A stretch of 64,000 nt of DNA from Sweltsa coloradensis (lineage: Eukaryota; Arthropoda; Insecta; Plecoptera; Chloroperlidae). The notes under the pieces were generated by a model. The model saw only the letters and a program-made list of their open reading frames with translations, ran no database searches and was not told where the DNA came from. Shown here piece after piece: positions 1 through 12,900 of the stretch. A program made the position numbers and the translations under genes. The DNA lies in NCBI GenBank assembly GCA_024449915.1, contig JAMZAV010000779.1:62001-126000 (forward strand). The letters are read 5' to 3'. The first letter of the stretch is position 1. Each line of letters starts with the position of its first letter.

Positions 1-478
1 GTGAAAAAGAAACAACGCTAATAAACATCGTCGAACAAAGTTGCAATTCATCTAGAAGTCCGATCTAGTGCGCATCGTTGCGCGCAGCAGAGCGTTGGGC
101 GGAGTCAGACCGAAAGGCTGGTGCAAACGCGCGATTTCGTCAGATGCATGGCTGGTACAAACGCATGATTTCGTCGGCCGGAAGAGAAAAATACGCGATC
201 GCATCGGTTTTTCTTGGGGTTTTCGTATCGGAAATATTAGAAAACGATTGTTACGATATTATTTCCGAGAATAACAAACAATTGATTCCAGGAAAACGAT
301 AATAGCGGGGTTTCACTGCACCAGGCCTAGGCCTAGGCCTACTCAAGCAAAAGTTCATAAGACGCCGATTTGGAAGTACTTTGTGTCAACACAGCCCAGA
401 GTGGCTACCTGCAACCAATGCATAACTGTTTTGTAGGAAATTTTTTTCTAAAAATGAATTCACAAATAAAAATAACAT

Positions 479-592
479 TCACTACCCGAGCCCGACCCGA
501 GCGTACTTCAATTACCCGAGCCCGAGGGTACTTTCAATTACCCGACCCGAGCCCGACCCGAGTTCAAAAACCACTACCCGCACATCCCTACA
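479..592. mobile_element. Truncated hAT-like MITE end with CCCGAG oligomers
   Basis: This is a run of ACCCGAGCCCGA-type oligomers that ends ACCCGCACATCCCTA, the same terminus as the TAGGGATG elements listed below (reverse complement). The matching left end is not in the window, so this is a partial copy. Confidence 0.6.
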
Positions 593-598
593 TATTAC

Positions 599-1054
599 CC
601 TATGCTATAAATTTTCGTTCAGTGCACTTTCTATCCAGAAAGTTAATTTTTTTTCTTGTCTAAACAGTCCGATGCAAATTTTGAAAGAAGTCTTGTTGAA
701 ATTTGATCATTAGGTTTTTGTCAATTGAAGTTGTTAAATTTAATTTCACAAAAAACAAGTAGGAAAGCTTTAAATTTTATTTCAATACGTACATTGATAT
801 ATCATGTTAACGGCTGTCCAAAAATTCAAAATAATCGCTATTAGAAGGAATGATATGTTTGCTAAATATTACTTCTCTTAAGTTTTGTCCCAATAATGAA
901 TAGAATAAAAGTTAGAGCATGGTAATTGGTAAGTGTCGCGCCGTTCAGCAGGCGTCAACATGCGAAATGAGGGTTGCTTGTCCATCAGTTGGGCTCAAAG
1001 CGGAGAATACCCGGCATGCTCCTGGATTTGTGACGTAGTTGCTGGTACCCTATT
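599..1054. repeat. Half copy of the palindromic element at 47.6-48.6 kb
   Basis: The text from ATGCTATAAATTTTCGTTC through the GCGTCAAC-TGCGAAATGAG motif to GGTACCCTAT is about 80-90% alike by eye to the right arm, and inverted to the left arm, of the element at 47,636-48,565. Only one arm is present here. It lies in the PC intron just upstream of the first exon in the window. Confidence 0.7.
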
Positions 1055-1178
1055 GCTTAGGCGTACACCATTTGTTTGAGTTTATCTTGCTCAAAACAAA
1101 ACCAATCTCTTGTTTGTTTTGAAGTTTTAAAATTGCATTTCTTTGTTGATTGATACAAATAAATAATATTATCCATAG

Positions 1179-1428
1179 GACATGGCTGGCCTACTGAGAC
1201 CAGAAGCTTGCCGACTACTGATGAGCTCAATCCGTAAAGACTTTCCGGATGTCCCTCTGCACATGCATACACATGACACTTCCGGTATTGGCGTCGTGTC
1301 GATGTTGGTCGCCACCGAATGCGGAGCGGACGTGGTTGACGTAGCAGTTGATTCGATGTCCGGCCTCACTTCTCAACCCAGTATGGGTGCAATCGTAGCT
1401 TCCCTGGATAAAACGGACTACCATACCG
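1179..1428 (+). CDS. PC: Pyruvate carboxylase exon: carboxyltransferase core
   Basis: The exon opens with GAC ATG GCT ([11 protein letters not shown]), which directly follows the carboxylatable lysine of the family motif KDMAG. That lysine must be the last codon of the preceding, unseen exon. The segment HMHTHDTSG supplies the two metal-binding histidines of the TIM-barrel active site, and [14 protein letters not shown] is the conserved stretch that follows. The acceptor is AG at 1177-1178 and the donor GT at 1429. The exon ends one base into a Gly codon. Confidence 0.93.
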
Positions 1429-3885
1429 GTAAGAATAACCTCTAGACTACTACCCAAATAGGTATGTTTTTTGTACTTCATTCATTTTAGTCACAATTAT
1501 TTAAAGGTAGACCATAAAAAGCAATATTTTCTTGGTCTTGAACTCTGCATGTCAAGCATTCAGGAAAAACAATACACAAATGAGTTTTGAGGAGCAGTGG
1601 GTGAACATAGCCCTATTTAAATTACACCTTGACACTGTAACCATTTTCTCGCCCCCAAATTGAGTATAAAAGGACTAAAAGGAGCCAATGCTACCGCTGC
1701 TTACCAGGTATGCCCACTAGGGTGTATTATACTAAATAAAAAATAAAAATGCCATGTGTACTTTTCTCCAACAAATAGATACAGTTAACTGAGCGAGGTG
1801 GGCGAAAACACAATAAAATAACTCATGTGACAATAAAACACATTTTCGACAGCAAAAAAACTTGCAATTATTGCCTAAAAATAACATGGCACAGAGATAT
1901 CACGATATTGGTTAGTGTCAGAATCTGTACAGTGAATGTTGAAGAAATTTGCGATGATTGCCATTTCGCCTTCATCGAGTCTTGTCTGTAAACAAACAAC
2001 TTCAGTGTTTTGAATGCATTTATCACGTCGTTTAAGGCCTCATCTAGTATTTGTGTCGGTACGACATACCTTACGTTTTTAAGTTAAACTGTAATCTTGC
2101 TGTACACTTATATAACATATTTATTAGGGATGTGCGAGTCCTGATTTTTTAATTCGAGTCGAGTCCGAGTCCTAAAAATTACTCGATTTCGAGTCCAATT
2201 CGAGTCCAAGTCTTAAGTAGGCTTACACAGTAGGCTACCTTCCGCAAATGTTGATACAAACATTATAGTGACATATTTTTATTATTTGTGCCAAAAAAGG
2301 TCAAAACTTCCAAGAAGAATACAAATTTGTATCAAAAGACTGAGGTTACTAGCCTATTATGACTAATCAGAGTTGGTAAGGTAGTGTCAAAAATTGATAA
2401 TGATTTTTACGTTTTTACACTCGCCCGCGGGGCCGCGACCCGGCATCTCCACCAAAATCATTTTTATTTTTTTTAGACTATTTCGAATCCCAAATACTCG
2501 AGTTCGAGTCGAATCCCAAATACCCGACTCGACTCAAAATTTCAGGTACTCGTACACCTTTAATATTTATTCATGTTACTAGTTTAATCATTTTAAGAAT
2601 TTACCGTGTTCACATGTTTTTTACCATGTTGAAGCTTTAAAGCGGCTACCAATGTAGCCCCTAATATAATGTTGGAATTTCAGACACAGAACAAAGTTTT
2701 CTTTTTTTTAATGTAATTACTAATAGTACTATAATTTTTTTTTTTTTCCCGTGTAGGTATTGAACTCGCTGATGTGGGCAAATACTCTTCATACTGGGCA
2801 CAAACCCGTAAAATCTACCAACCATACGATTGTATCGCCAACATAAAGGGCCCCGACTCATACACTCTTCTTAATGAGATTCCTGGAGGTCAATATGCAA
2901 ACCTTCAATTCGACTCTATTGCCATGGGACTTGGACCAATGTGGGAAGAGATCAAGATAGCATATAGAGAGGTGAACGAAATCCTTGGAGACATTCTCAA
3001 GGTAGGTAGAATAATCTTTGCTGTTAAATCACCCTTAAACTAGGGATGACATCGGGTAACCCGGGTACCCGTTTCCAGAAATTACCCGGAGCCGATTTTA
3101 AGATTCCGGTATATTTCGCGAACGGTTTTAGGCTAATTCACCAGTTTAAATTACGCGCTACGTGGTTGCGGTCTTTCCCGCGGAGCGTGCCCGCTGCCTA
3201 AAGAGTAACTGGAGTTGACGACAGAGCGCGTTGTAAGCTATCACGTGCTTCCGTCCGTCTCGGCGAGTCGCGCCCATGCCACGAGTGAGTGCAAGAGAGA
3301 AAGATGCGGCAATAAATCTTGGACACTGCCGTCTGCGCAGTACGAGATGCGCGTACGATCCAACCAACTCACACTCACTCACAGCTGACTGACAAAGATG
3401 GTTGGGTGTAGAAGAAGAATTCGCGATGCAATCATCTTTCAACCGATTCACGAAATTCGTAATCACGACGCATAGGATTGTTATTCCTGGGCTTATCTTC
3501 TTCTTTTCTTCTTTATTTTCTTGCGACGAGAGCTTCAGCGTGAGATATAGTAGTGAGAGATTTTCCCACATTTGATGCGTGTTTGTTTTCCCCTGCTTTC
3601 TGCGCGTAGACCTAGGCCTACCTACAACGAGTTTCACTGCCTGTTGGTGTAATGAAGAATGAAGATCATTGCCTGGTTATCAAAGCGGTTGTTTATTTGT
3701 GAACGATTATTGCAAAGGTTTCCAGAGACGGAAACGTAGTCAGTCGGTATGACCTTCAAACCAACTAGTAGGCCTAGGAAACAGCGTTTCCACACATCGT
3801 GACTTAACGGGACCCGGGTACCCGGGTAATTTGAGTGCTGGAACCGGTTCCGAATTTTACTACCCGATGTCATCCCTACCTTAAA

Positions 3886-3927
<42 letters not shown>

Positions 3928-6900
3928 GGCCTAACTTAAGTGCAGTTATAGATAGGAGATGCCAAACGGCTAGTTAATGTTAAGTAGGGGTGTGTATAGG
4001 GAGCCCAACAGCTTACCTGGTAGGTGACTGCAGGGATCTCGTAGATGAAAGACACAAATAAAAATAAACATAATACACGTTCTCGTCAAGTGAGTAAGGC
4101 CCTGTTTGGCCGAAATAGTTTCAACGTTTTCGTGTATTATGTTTATTTTTATTTGTGTCTTTCTTCTACGAGATCCCTGCAGTCACCGACCAGGTAAGCT
4201 GTTGGGTTCCCTTTCCACACCCCTACTTAACATTAAGTGCAGTTGTGTTTACTTATAGCCTAACAAGAATTTGAGTGTCTTCTGCAAAGTATTCCATAAA
4301 ACAATCTTTCAAATACTATTCTCGGAAACGTGAGTGAAAGGTTTTTAAAATTTTAATCGTGCACCAACTTTTTAAGTTTGATTGGACAATTTGTTCGACA
4401 CTGCTTGCTGATTTTGTTCATTTAGGTACCTAGATCAATTCAAATAACCTTTTTAAATTAAAAAAACATTGGTGATGTTTAAACAATGTTGATTATTCTA
4501 TACAATATTGATATTGCAAGAAACTCGACCCTATTTTCGATATCCATGTCTATGCCTCATATCGGAAATGTTGCGATATCAAAGCTTTATCCAATTTAAA
4601 ATAATATATCCTGCCGTGGTCTGCAATACACATTTCTTCAGTTCAGCGGAATGCTCTTCCCACTCTCCCCCTACGATAACCATCGTCTGCTAGCATTTGT
4701 CAAAGAACCAAGTATGCCCACGTTGACGGAGCAGGATATGTTTGCAAGGTGTCTTGAGGAAAGGCAATGCGTGCGCACTCTCCCTTGCATCTCATGCACT
4801 GGCCAGTGGCCCCATGGGGCAACAGTAATCAGTCGTGCGGCGGCCGCCAAAGTACATACATCCGCCGCTATGGTGGTGGATTTATTCTTCACAAAGACGA
4901 GCAATACTTTCTGATTTATTTATGATATTGGGGCATAAAAACTTGTTTCGAGTAAATTCACTTTATTAGCTCCATGGACAGTCCAATATAAAGCACCTTA
5001 GTCCTTAACCCCTCAACTGTAGAATTTATTTTCAGAAGTTGTTCTTCCTTGTGTATTAATTTTAAGGTAAAATAAAAATACCCTTGTTTATAGTACTTGA
5101 GTTGAAACTACCATTACTTGCCATTTTTGCAAGTATCTCAATACTGTTTTTTGTATCATAACTGTAGTTAATTAAATCATTCAGTTCACCCACCAAACTA
5201 TCTGAATCTAAGATAACTGACTTGTTCTGGATATATAAACAACCCTTATGCTGCTACTATGCCACTATGCACAGATGAAGCAACAGGCTCCTATTCCCCT
5301 TAGGATAGCCTCGAAAAATCGATCAACTACCACCAACATAACAGAACGAAAATCGCTAGAATGAAGACCTCTGCTGCTGGCGATAATAAGCATATATATC
5401 TAGGTGCCCGTTAGGGCGCCGCAGCCAAGCCGCGGTACGCTACACACTCAAGCACCTTATACACCAAGCAGAGTTGGGGTGATTTCGAGGTGTTACCCAG
5501 CCGTCATGTAACGTGATGTGAACTTGAAAACTATCACAATCGAGGGGATTTAGGTACCTGACAACACATGCCAAATTTTATTGGGGTACGATTATTCCTT
5601 CTTGGTGAAAAAATGGCTTGAAACATGCTCAAAATCACTTTAAGGATGTTAGCTACTGCTACTACTGCTAACATCTAATTCGTCAGTTTCAATCGGCCCG
5701 CGATTCTGACCAGACGGGTGGGGCTACAATGTTCATATTTTACATGGACATTAAGGTTATAGTAATATAGTCTCTTTTGAAAAAAAAAGTTGAAAAAGTT
5801 TGCTGGAAGGCTTCCAAATAAAGGTTTTAAAATAAGCCTTATACACTAGGCATACAATCAACAAGTAACTATAGTTACTTGACACTTGTTGACGGTACAA
5901 GCAGAGTTAGGCGGGAAAGTGCGATACGTAAACAAATAGCGGACATTTTAAATTTTTCTTCTTTGTGTGGAACGAGAAAAGGTGTCATTATACTCTCATA
6001 AAACAAATCAGAAACCGTACCTGGCCTAGGCCCAGATGTAGAAAATTATTTATAATACAACAGTGTAGGTCTAAAGTTCCATTAGGCTATAGGACTAGAT
6101 AAAATAAGTACTTACATTACATGTTTGACAAGCCCTAGGCCTTTCTTAGCCAACCCTAGGCCATCACAACCTTGTTCTGACACACATCCCGTACAAATAA
6201 CTAGTTTTGATTACCAAAAGCCTAATGCAGATAAACAATGGTATGATAGTCCTAGGCTATTCCAAAATTTACGGCAATAATAAGCCTTTTCTTTTCTTTT
6301 AATAAACTCACGCAATCTCCTGTCACTTTTAATGAAAATGTAAATAAAAAAATGGTGAAAATTTTCAATATTCTTTTGATTATCTGATGATTTACATGGC
6401 TGTGGATGCAGTGAAATAGGTGTAAAATAACATTAGTTGTGCGTTTGTTGTTACATGGGAAAGTTTTAATTGGATGTGAGTTGCCTAGACTTAACCAGTC
6501 CTTATACCGTCGTTATACCATGGTTATACCACCTATACCCAGGATGTACATGAATCTGGGCCTAGATATTTAACATCATATTGTTATTGCTAATACCATA
6601 AAAATTAAATCAACTTTGATAAAAAATATATATTTTAACAAATAATCTTGTAATGGAACTTGAAAAAGTAATGAGATCACACACATAACAAAAACTTGTA
6701 GAAATACAGCCAAACCTTACACACTCAAAAGGAATGAGATCTAAAAAAAGGGCCAAGCTCATCTACCCTTCTTCATTTGCGCATTCTTAATTCATAAACG
6801 TACAGTGTCCCATAACAGCATCCTCGAAAAGCTTGGCAAAATAGAATTTGCATGTTTACGTTTAAATTAATTAGAAAAAAAGAACTTGGATAAACTATTA

Positions 6901-9900
6901 CGTTTAAATTAATAATCGCAAATTCTATTTTGCCAAGCTTTTCGAGGATGCTGTTATGGGACACTGTACGTTTATGAATTAAGAATGCGCAAATGTGGAA
7001 GGGTAGATGAGCTTGGCCCTTTTTTTAGATCTCATTCCTTTTGAGTGTGTAGGGTTTGGCTGTATTTCTACAAGTTTTTGTTATGTGTGTGTACGACATA
7101 CACAGACACACGAAGTGGGAAGTGTTGCGGCGGGTATATTTACAGCATGCACAGTACGGACGCCATTTAGCATGGACATATATACACGGCATGAACAGAT
7201 AAGGAGTTAAATAAGAAAAGTTATTTCAATCACATAGGTTTGCTGCAATCTATTGTAGGCCTATAGCAAAAATTAAACATTGCCATTTTTGTGGCCAAAA
7301 CATTTTAATGTTGTGCAATATCGTGATACTGATATGATATCGGCAAAATGGCCACAACATTAATACTTTAAAAAGTAAGGTAGGCCTACTTTACTTTTAG
7401 ACTACGTAGCCTACTGTAAAAGGAACTCACGACAAGTTATCTTTTCATAAATGGCCAGATTTGATGTGCAGTCGGCCTAGTTGTAGGGGACTACACTAGG
7501 GAAACGCCAAAGTCGTTGTTAAACGAGTGAGTGAGCCATGTGTTGAGTACCCGGTTACATTACTTTTCTTCCCCCTACCTTAGGCCTACCTAGCCTATCA
7601 TAGGCTAGAGAGGCGCATTATGACCTTACAGTTGACGCGCCCGTCCCCGTATACCAACTTAACTTTAAAAAACTATTATTTATGCAAATATAATTATCAA
7701 ACTTAAATGCAAATGTTCCCGGGTACTCACCACATGACTCACTCACTCGTCTAACTACGACTTTGGCGTTTCCCTAGTCTAGTTGGCTAAAGCGCCCTTG
7801 TAGCCGAAATGTGGGAGACGTGGGTTCAATCGGGAAAGATTTTGTAATTTCTAGATTGTATTTCAAAAATAATTAAACATGTTTTGAAATGCATATAACG
7901 CAGTGTAGTCCATCATCTGTGGCAATAGGGCCTACTATGGTAAACATAGCCAGTACGAAATACGTGAAAATATTACAAGGTTTACTCAATCTACGAGCGG
8001 AATTTGGGGGTACCTTGACGTCCAACATTCGACTGACCTTGCATGGGCACGGCATTTCACGGCCAGGCGAAAAACAAACAAAAAATATCTTTTCAAAATC
8101 TATAACATTGTCGTTAAAATAATTTCTAAACATTGGAAGTCTATTTTTCAGTTTATCATTTCTTGTAGGTTTAAATCGCAATGAATCTTGCTGAATTTGT
8201 TAACAGTTCTCAATAAACTCGTACCGGATGTCTGTTTAAAATTTCAGCGCAATCTGTTCAGCGATTCGGCTGATTTTCAACGTACACACACACACGCACG
8301 CAGAAAAACAATTAGGGCCGTTTAAGTCGAATGGAGATCACACCGTTCGCTACGCTCACTCGTTCAATTAAACATTAAACAAATTTTGGCTAGGTCTATA
8401 TCATTCTTTATAAAATATAAATTTATTAAATTTATAACAAAAATCTACTGCATATAATTATAATGATTGACAAGCACAGTAAATGTTCTGTGATGTGAGT
8501 TATTCAAGTATTGTACAGTATATGGTTCACGCTGTGCATACCTCGTTGATTGCGTTGTGGATTAAGGTAACAAACAACACTTAAAATTAGCTGCAGTCAT
8601 CATCAGCAGATGAAAAGTTTTGTCGCTCCCAGCCCTTCAGGCTGGGCTTTATGCTCTTTATTCTTTCCCAACCTGTCAACCCTTCTCCAATGTAAACTCA
8701 TTTCATTAGAAGGTGGGCAGGCCAGTATCTTAAACCGCATCATCCATCATTAAATAACCCTGTTTCCCTAAGCATTAAATTATATTCAAATTTAATTTTA
8801 CATTTTTATCTATTGATGTACGGTACACATGAAATACATTGTTTTTGCTCAATCACATGCCAATCCCTTATTAAAAGTTGGACTAAAACATAAGTGTGCC
8901 ATCGATTCTAAGTCGAGGTGCTTTATTGAACTGCACCAATGTTCCAAAACAGCAGGCTTCGAATCTGGTAAATACGGTGCTTGAATACTGGAGCTTCAGT
9001 GTTTATAAGAAGCTCAACTCTCAAAATGGTTTGATTTACCTTTTAGGTGACACCAGTCTCCCGAGTAATTGGAGAATTAGCCCAGTTCATGGTTCAGAAT
9101 GATCTGAGCGCCGGGGAAGTTTTAGAGAAAGCTGGCGAGCTAACTTTCCCCCTTTCGCTGACTGAATTCTTCCAGGGTCAGATGGGTGTACCCCGTGGAG
9201 GCTACCCACAGGATTTCCGTGAAAAGGTTAGCTTATATCTTGTATATCTTGCATGTACAACGAGTGAGTATATTTGTTTGAATCAAATTTCAAACTAAAA
9301 GTTTGAATATGGAATTGTTGAATATCGACTTGGAAACAATAACAACAGAGGCTCAAAAGTAGGTTTGCTGTTCAATATGAATTTGAATAGTATCATTAAT
9401 TACCCATGTGCAATCGATTATCGATTGATTTGATACGTTGATTGAATCAAAATTAGGACTATACTTTCTCGCACAGGGCCTACCTTTTGTGGACGTGGAC
9501 CTCTGCAAGTACATCTTTTTGTTCCTTCTATTTGCTCAAAAAAGTGTTTTTCCACACTAGCGATGTCTCCACACGAGGCCGTCCGGACTGATTGTAGTGA
9601 GAGCGCGCTAGGTAGGTCAAGTAAACAGACGACTGTCGTATGTCGTGTCTTTGTGAAGTCAAGCTTCTCGAAATCTTAGCTCTGTGAAGTTTCATTTCAG
9701 CTTTTGTTGTGATAGTCATTCATTCATTTGCAAGTTATCAGTTATTCAATGCTCCGATATTTACTAGGATATGTGAAAAGATGAATAATATTTGGTATTT
9801 GGTATTATTTTAATATCAGTCTGAGAGAACTGGTAAGATAACAAACTAGCACTACGGAATGAAGTGAAGCGATACCGAGTTGGTGCGGGGTGGGGAGGCG

Positions 9901-12900
9901 TGCATCTCAATAGATGCTAGTATTGAACTTGAGCGACATACTACAATATCGGTTGTGACGAAGCCCGAGAGGAGATTGAGCAATCGGCGCTGCGAGTCAA
10001 GCCGCCTAGTAACACATGTACGCCATGCAAGTCGCCTACACTTTTTGGGGGCGATGTGTTGAGCATTGGATTTTGCACCATGCTAGTGTTAAAAATCTCA
10101 CAATGGACAATTTTTTGCGGGATTAAATAATTAATAGTAATTAATGTTTTGACTGGAAATACATAATTTATATAAATAAATAAAATATTAAATATTTCGA
10201 TTATCAATAATCAATCCGGGAAGACTTAATCGATTATATTGGTAGAGAATGGTAGGGGTGTGCGGATAACCAAAATTTTGGTTTGGATAGTTAGGAACCA
10301 AACCGGACACTTGAAAAATTGGAACCAACTTTGATTCAGTTTCGGATCTTGGAATCACGCACAAGACTCCACTACTCACTCAGACTATGTGGCAGACTGC
10401 GCTATCATGCTTGTGCGCACCTAGAGACTGCGCTTAGCTCTAGGAGGCTTTGCTAGTGTTGTATCAACACTTTGTCCACTGTTGCAAAAATCAATATAAA
10501 TGCGTCACACGACCTTGAGACTGGAGCAATGTTTTGTTTCTTTCCACTTTGTCAACGATTGAGTTGATGCTTTTTTGTAATTTAATTGGGCTAGGCGCCT
10601 TAAGTTTCTCACTTTCCATATTATTCGAGCCTTCGAGGCAATTACGTAGTATGCCTAATATGCGTCGTAACATTATTTGCAAGTGCAGCGCAATCTAAAT
10701 ACGACGTGAACTTCAAATTGTTATGACTGATTCAACCCTACTTCTGCCGTGAAGTTTCACATTTTTAATCTGACCTAGGCCTACGTTTTATTATTAGTAG
10801 GCCGCTTTGCGAATGCTTTTCTAGTTGTGTTGAGGGTTGAGCGTTTTTGGTTGACTGTTTCTATCCTTGTATTACGGTTTTGTGTTTTGTTTGTGGACAT
10901 ATTACATAAAGACGAGCAAGCGTGAACCATGTCTGACTGACTGCGAGCCTGCGAATCAAAGAGAGACAGAGAACCTACACGCGCCTCGGCATGCCAACTG
11001 CATAAAGGTGTGGTAGCGGTGAGGTTATATTGATCTCCCTGTGCCGTCAAAGTACGATTTTTATATGAGACATATTTCTTCGATTGTAGCCTATCTAAGG
11101 TAAGTGATTTTGAACATTCTTGTGAAGTTTCATCAAGATTCAAGGTCAGAGTAGCCGTTTGCCCGGTGGAGAGCCAATTTGTGTTTTATTCTTGTGTTTC
11201 AAGGTTCTGAAAGACTCTCCCTTTCTGAATGCTCGCCCCGGAGTGTACTACGGTACGCAAGACATGGAGTCGCTACGGGAGGAGCTTCTTGAGGCCCATC
11301 CTAAGGCGACTGAGAAAGATTTGATGTCGTACTGTCTGTTCCCCGTTGTAACCGACAAGTACTTGACCTTGCGTGAAAGATACGGCCCTGTCAACCTTCT
11401 CGAGACCAAGATCTTCCTGGTTGGACCAAAACTTGCAGAAGAGTTTACGGTGAGTTCTTGACTCATTCTGTTTAGCGTTTATAAATCATAATATGTAGAA
11501 AAGAATATGAAATAATCAGTTGGCCTACCGTACTATTCTAGATGAGAAGATTTTTTTTTTTTTTTTCTTTGTTCATGAATCTTGGCCATGTAGCCCACTT
11601 TCCTTGCCATCTGGCTCAAAGAGTAAATGATAGTTATTTGCTCTGCCTACTCAATCTAGTCAGTAGGGTTGTGCAAACCTACTACTTTTACTTCAAACTT
11701 CACTAAAATTTCAAACCCAACCGAACTCGAACCGAACTTAAAGGGAGGGATATCAAACAGAACAGGTAAAATACTAATAGTGATAAGTCTGGACCGGCAC
11801 CTCAACCAAGAAAGTATGTAACTTCTGGACCGACCCCTCCACCATCCAATTTTTTTGTTTTTAAATTTGTACCTGTAAACTGATTTTTTTTTTCATTTCA
11901 AAGCAAAGGTGACTGCACACCACTACCTACAAATTTTTGTTCACGTGAACTCAAACTCAAACTTTTTTTAAGTTTGAGTTTGAATTTCAAACGCTCGCAC
12001 ATCCCTACAGTCGGTATTATTAATATTTTTTAGAGATACGTATTTGCATAGGCCCTAGGCATATTACACTAAAACCTTTTCTGTACTTCTTTAATTTATT
12101 TGACTGATTGTGATATTAGTACTTTTGTACTCTATTTCCAAGGGAGTACAGTACCAGTACTGTCCTTCAGTACATACTAGGTCCTATATCAGGGGTAGGC
12201 AAGAGGTGGCCCGCGGGCTGTGTATGGCCCTAGGAACTAATTTCTGTGGCCCCCTGCTAATTTATGTCGAAGCACAAAAAGTACTATTGATTTCTCCAGC
12301 ATTCAATGCATAATTTTCATTATATTATGACTGAGTTATTTATGCTAGCCTTATATAATTAATTAATTAATTAATTATACTACCGGTAATAATAAATGGT
12401 TTACTGTCATGGTATCTATCTATGTTCTACAAGTTACCAAGCATCTTCAGATGTACAGATTACACGACTGTTATGCATACCTCGAGGAGGCATACCCAGA
12501 CAGGAGGTGACGTCAGCTATAACACCCGACCCGGCTATAGAAATGGCAAATAAAAAGTTATAATTTCGATATAAAAAAGCTTTTATTAAAAAAAAATATT
12601 ACAAAGGCATCGTTTCATTATAAAAACGACTTTGCAAATTAACTGCATGTTTTTGTGCCAAAATATATATTTTTTTATAATTTCCTGATTTTGCTCTGTT
12701 TTAGCAGTAACAATGTGATTGTTACATTTTTACTATTATTATAAGTAAACCGTCATATTTAGCATAGTGAAACGGAAAATAATCTCCCACGAAATTCCAG
12801 GGTCCCTACCAGCTATGACCCCTCATCTGTCAAGCAGCACCCATAAATGGCCCCATACACGATCTAGTTGCCGACCCCTGCCCTATATGGTGGAATTGAT

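Noticed and set aside
4508..4914. Open frames on both strands with a protein-like composition
   Set aside because: There is no similarity to a known family, no splice signals fitting PC phases, and overlapping open frames on both strands point to a local GC rise rather than an exon.
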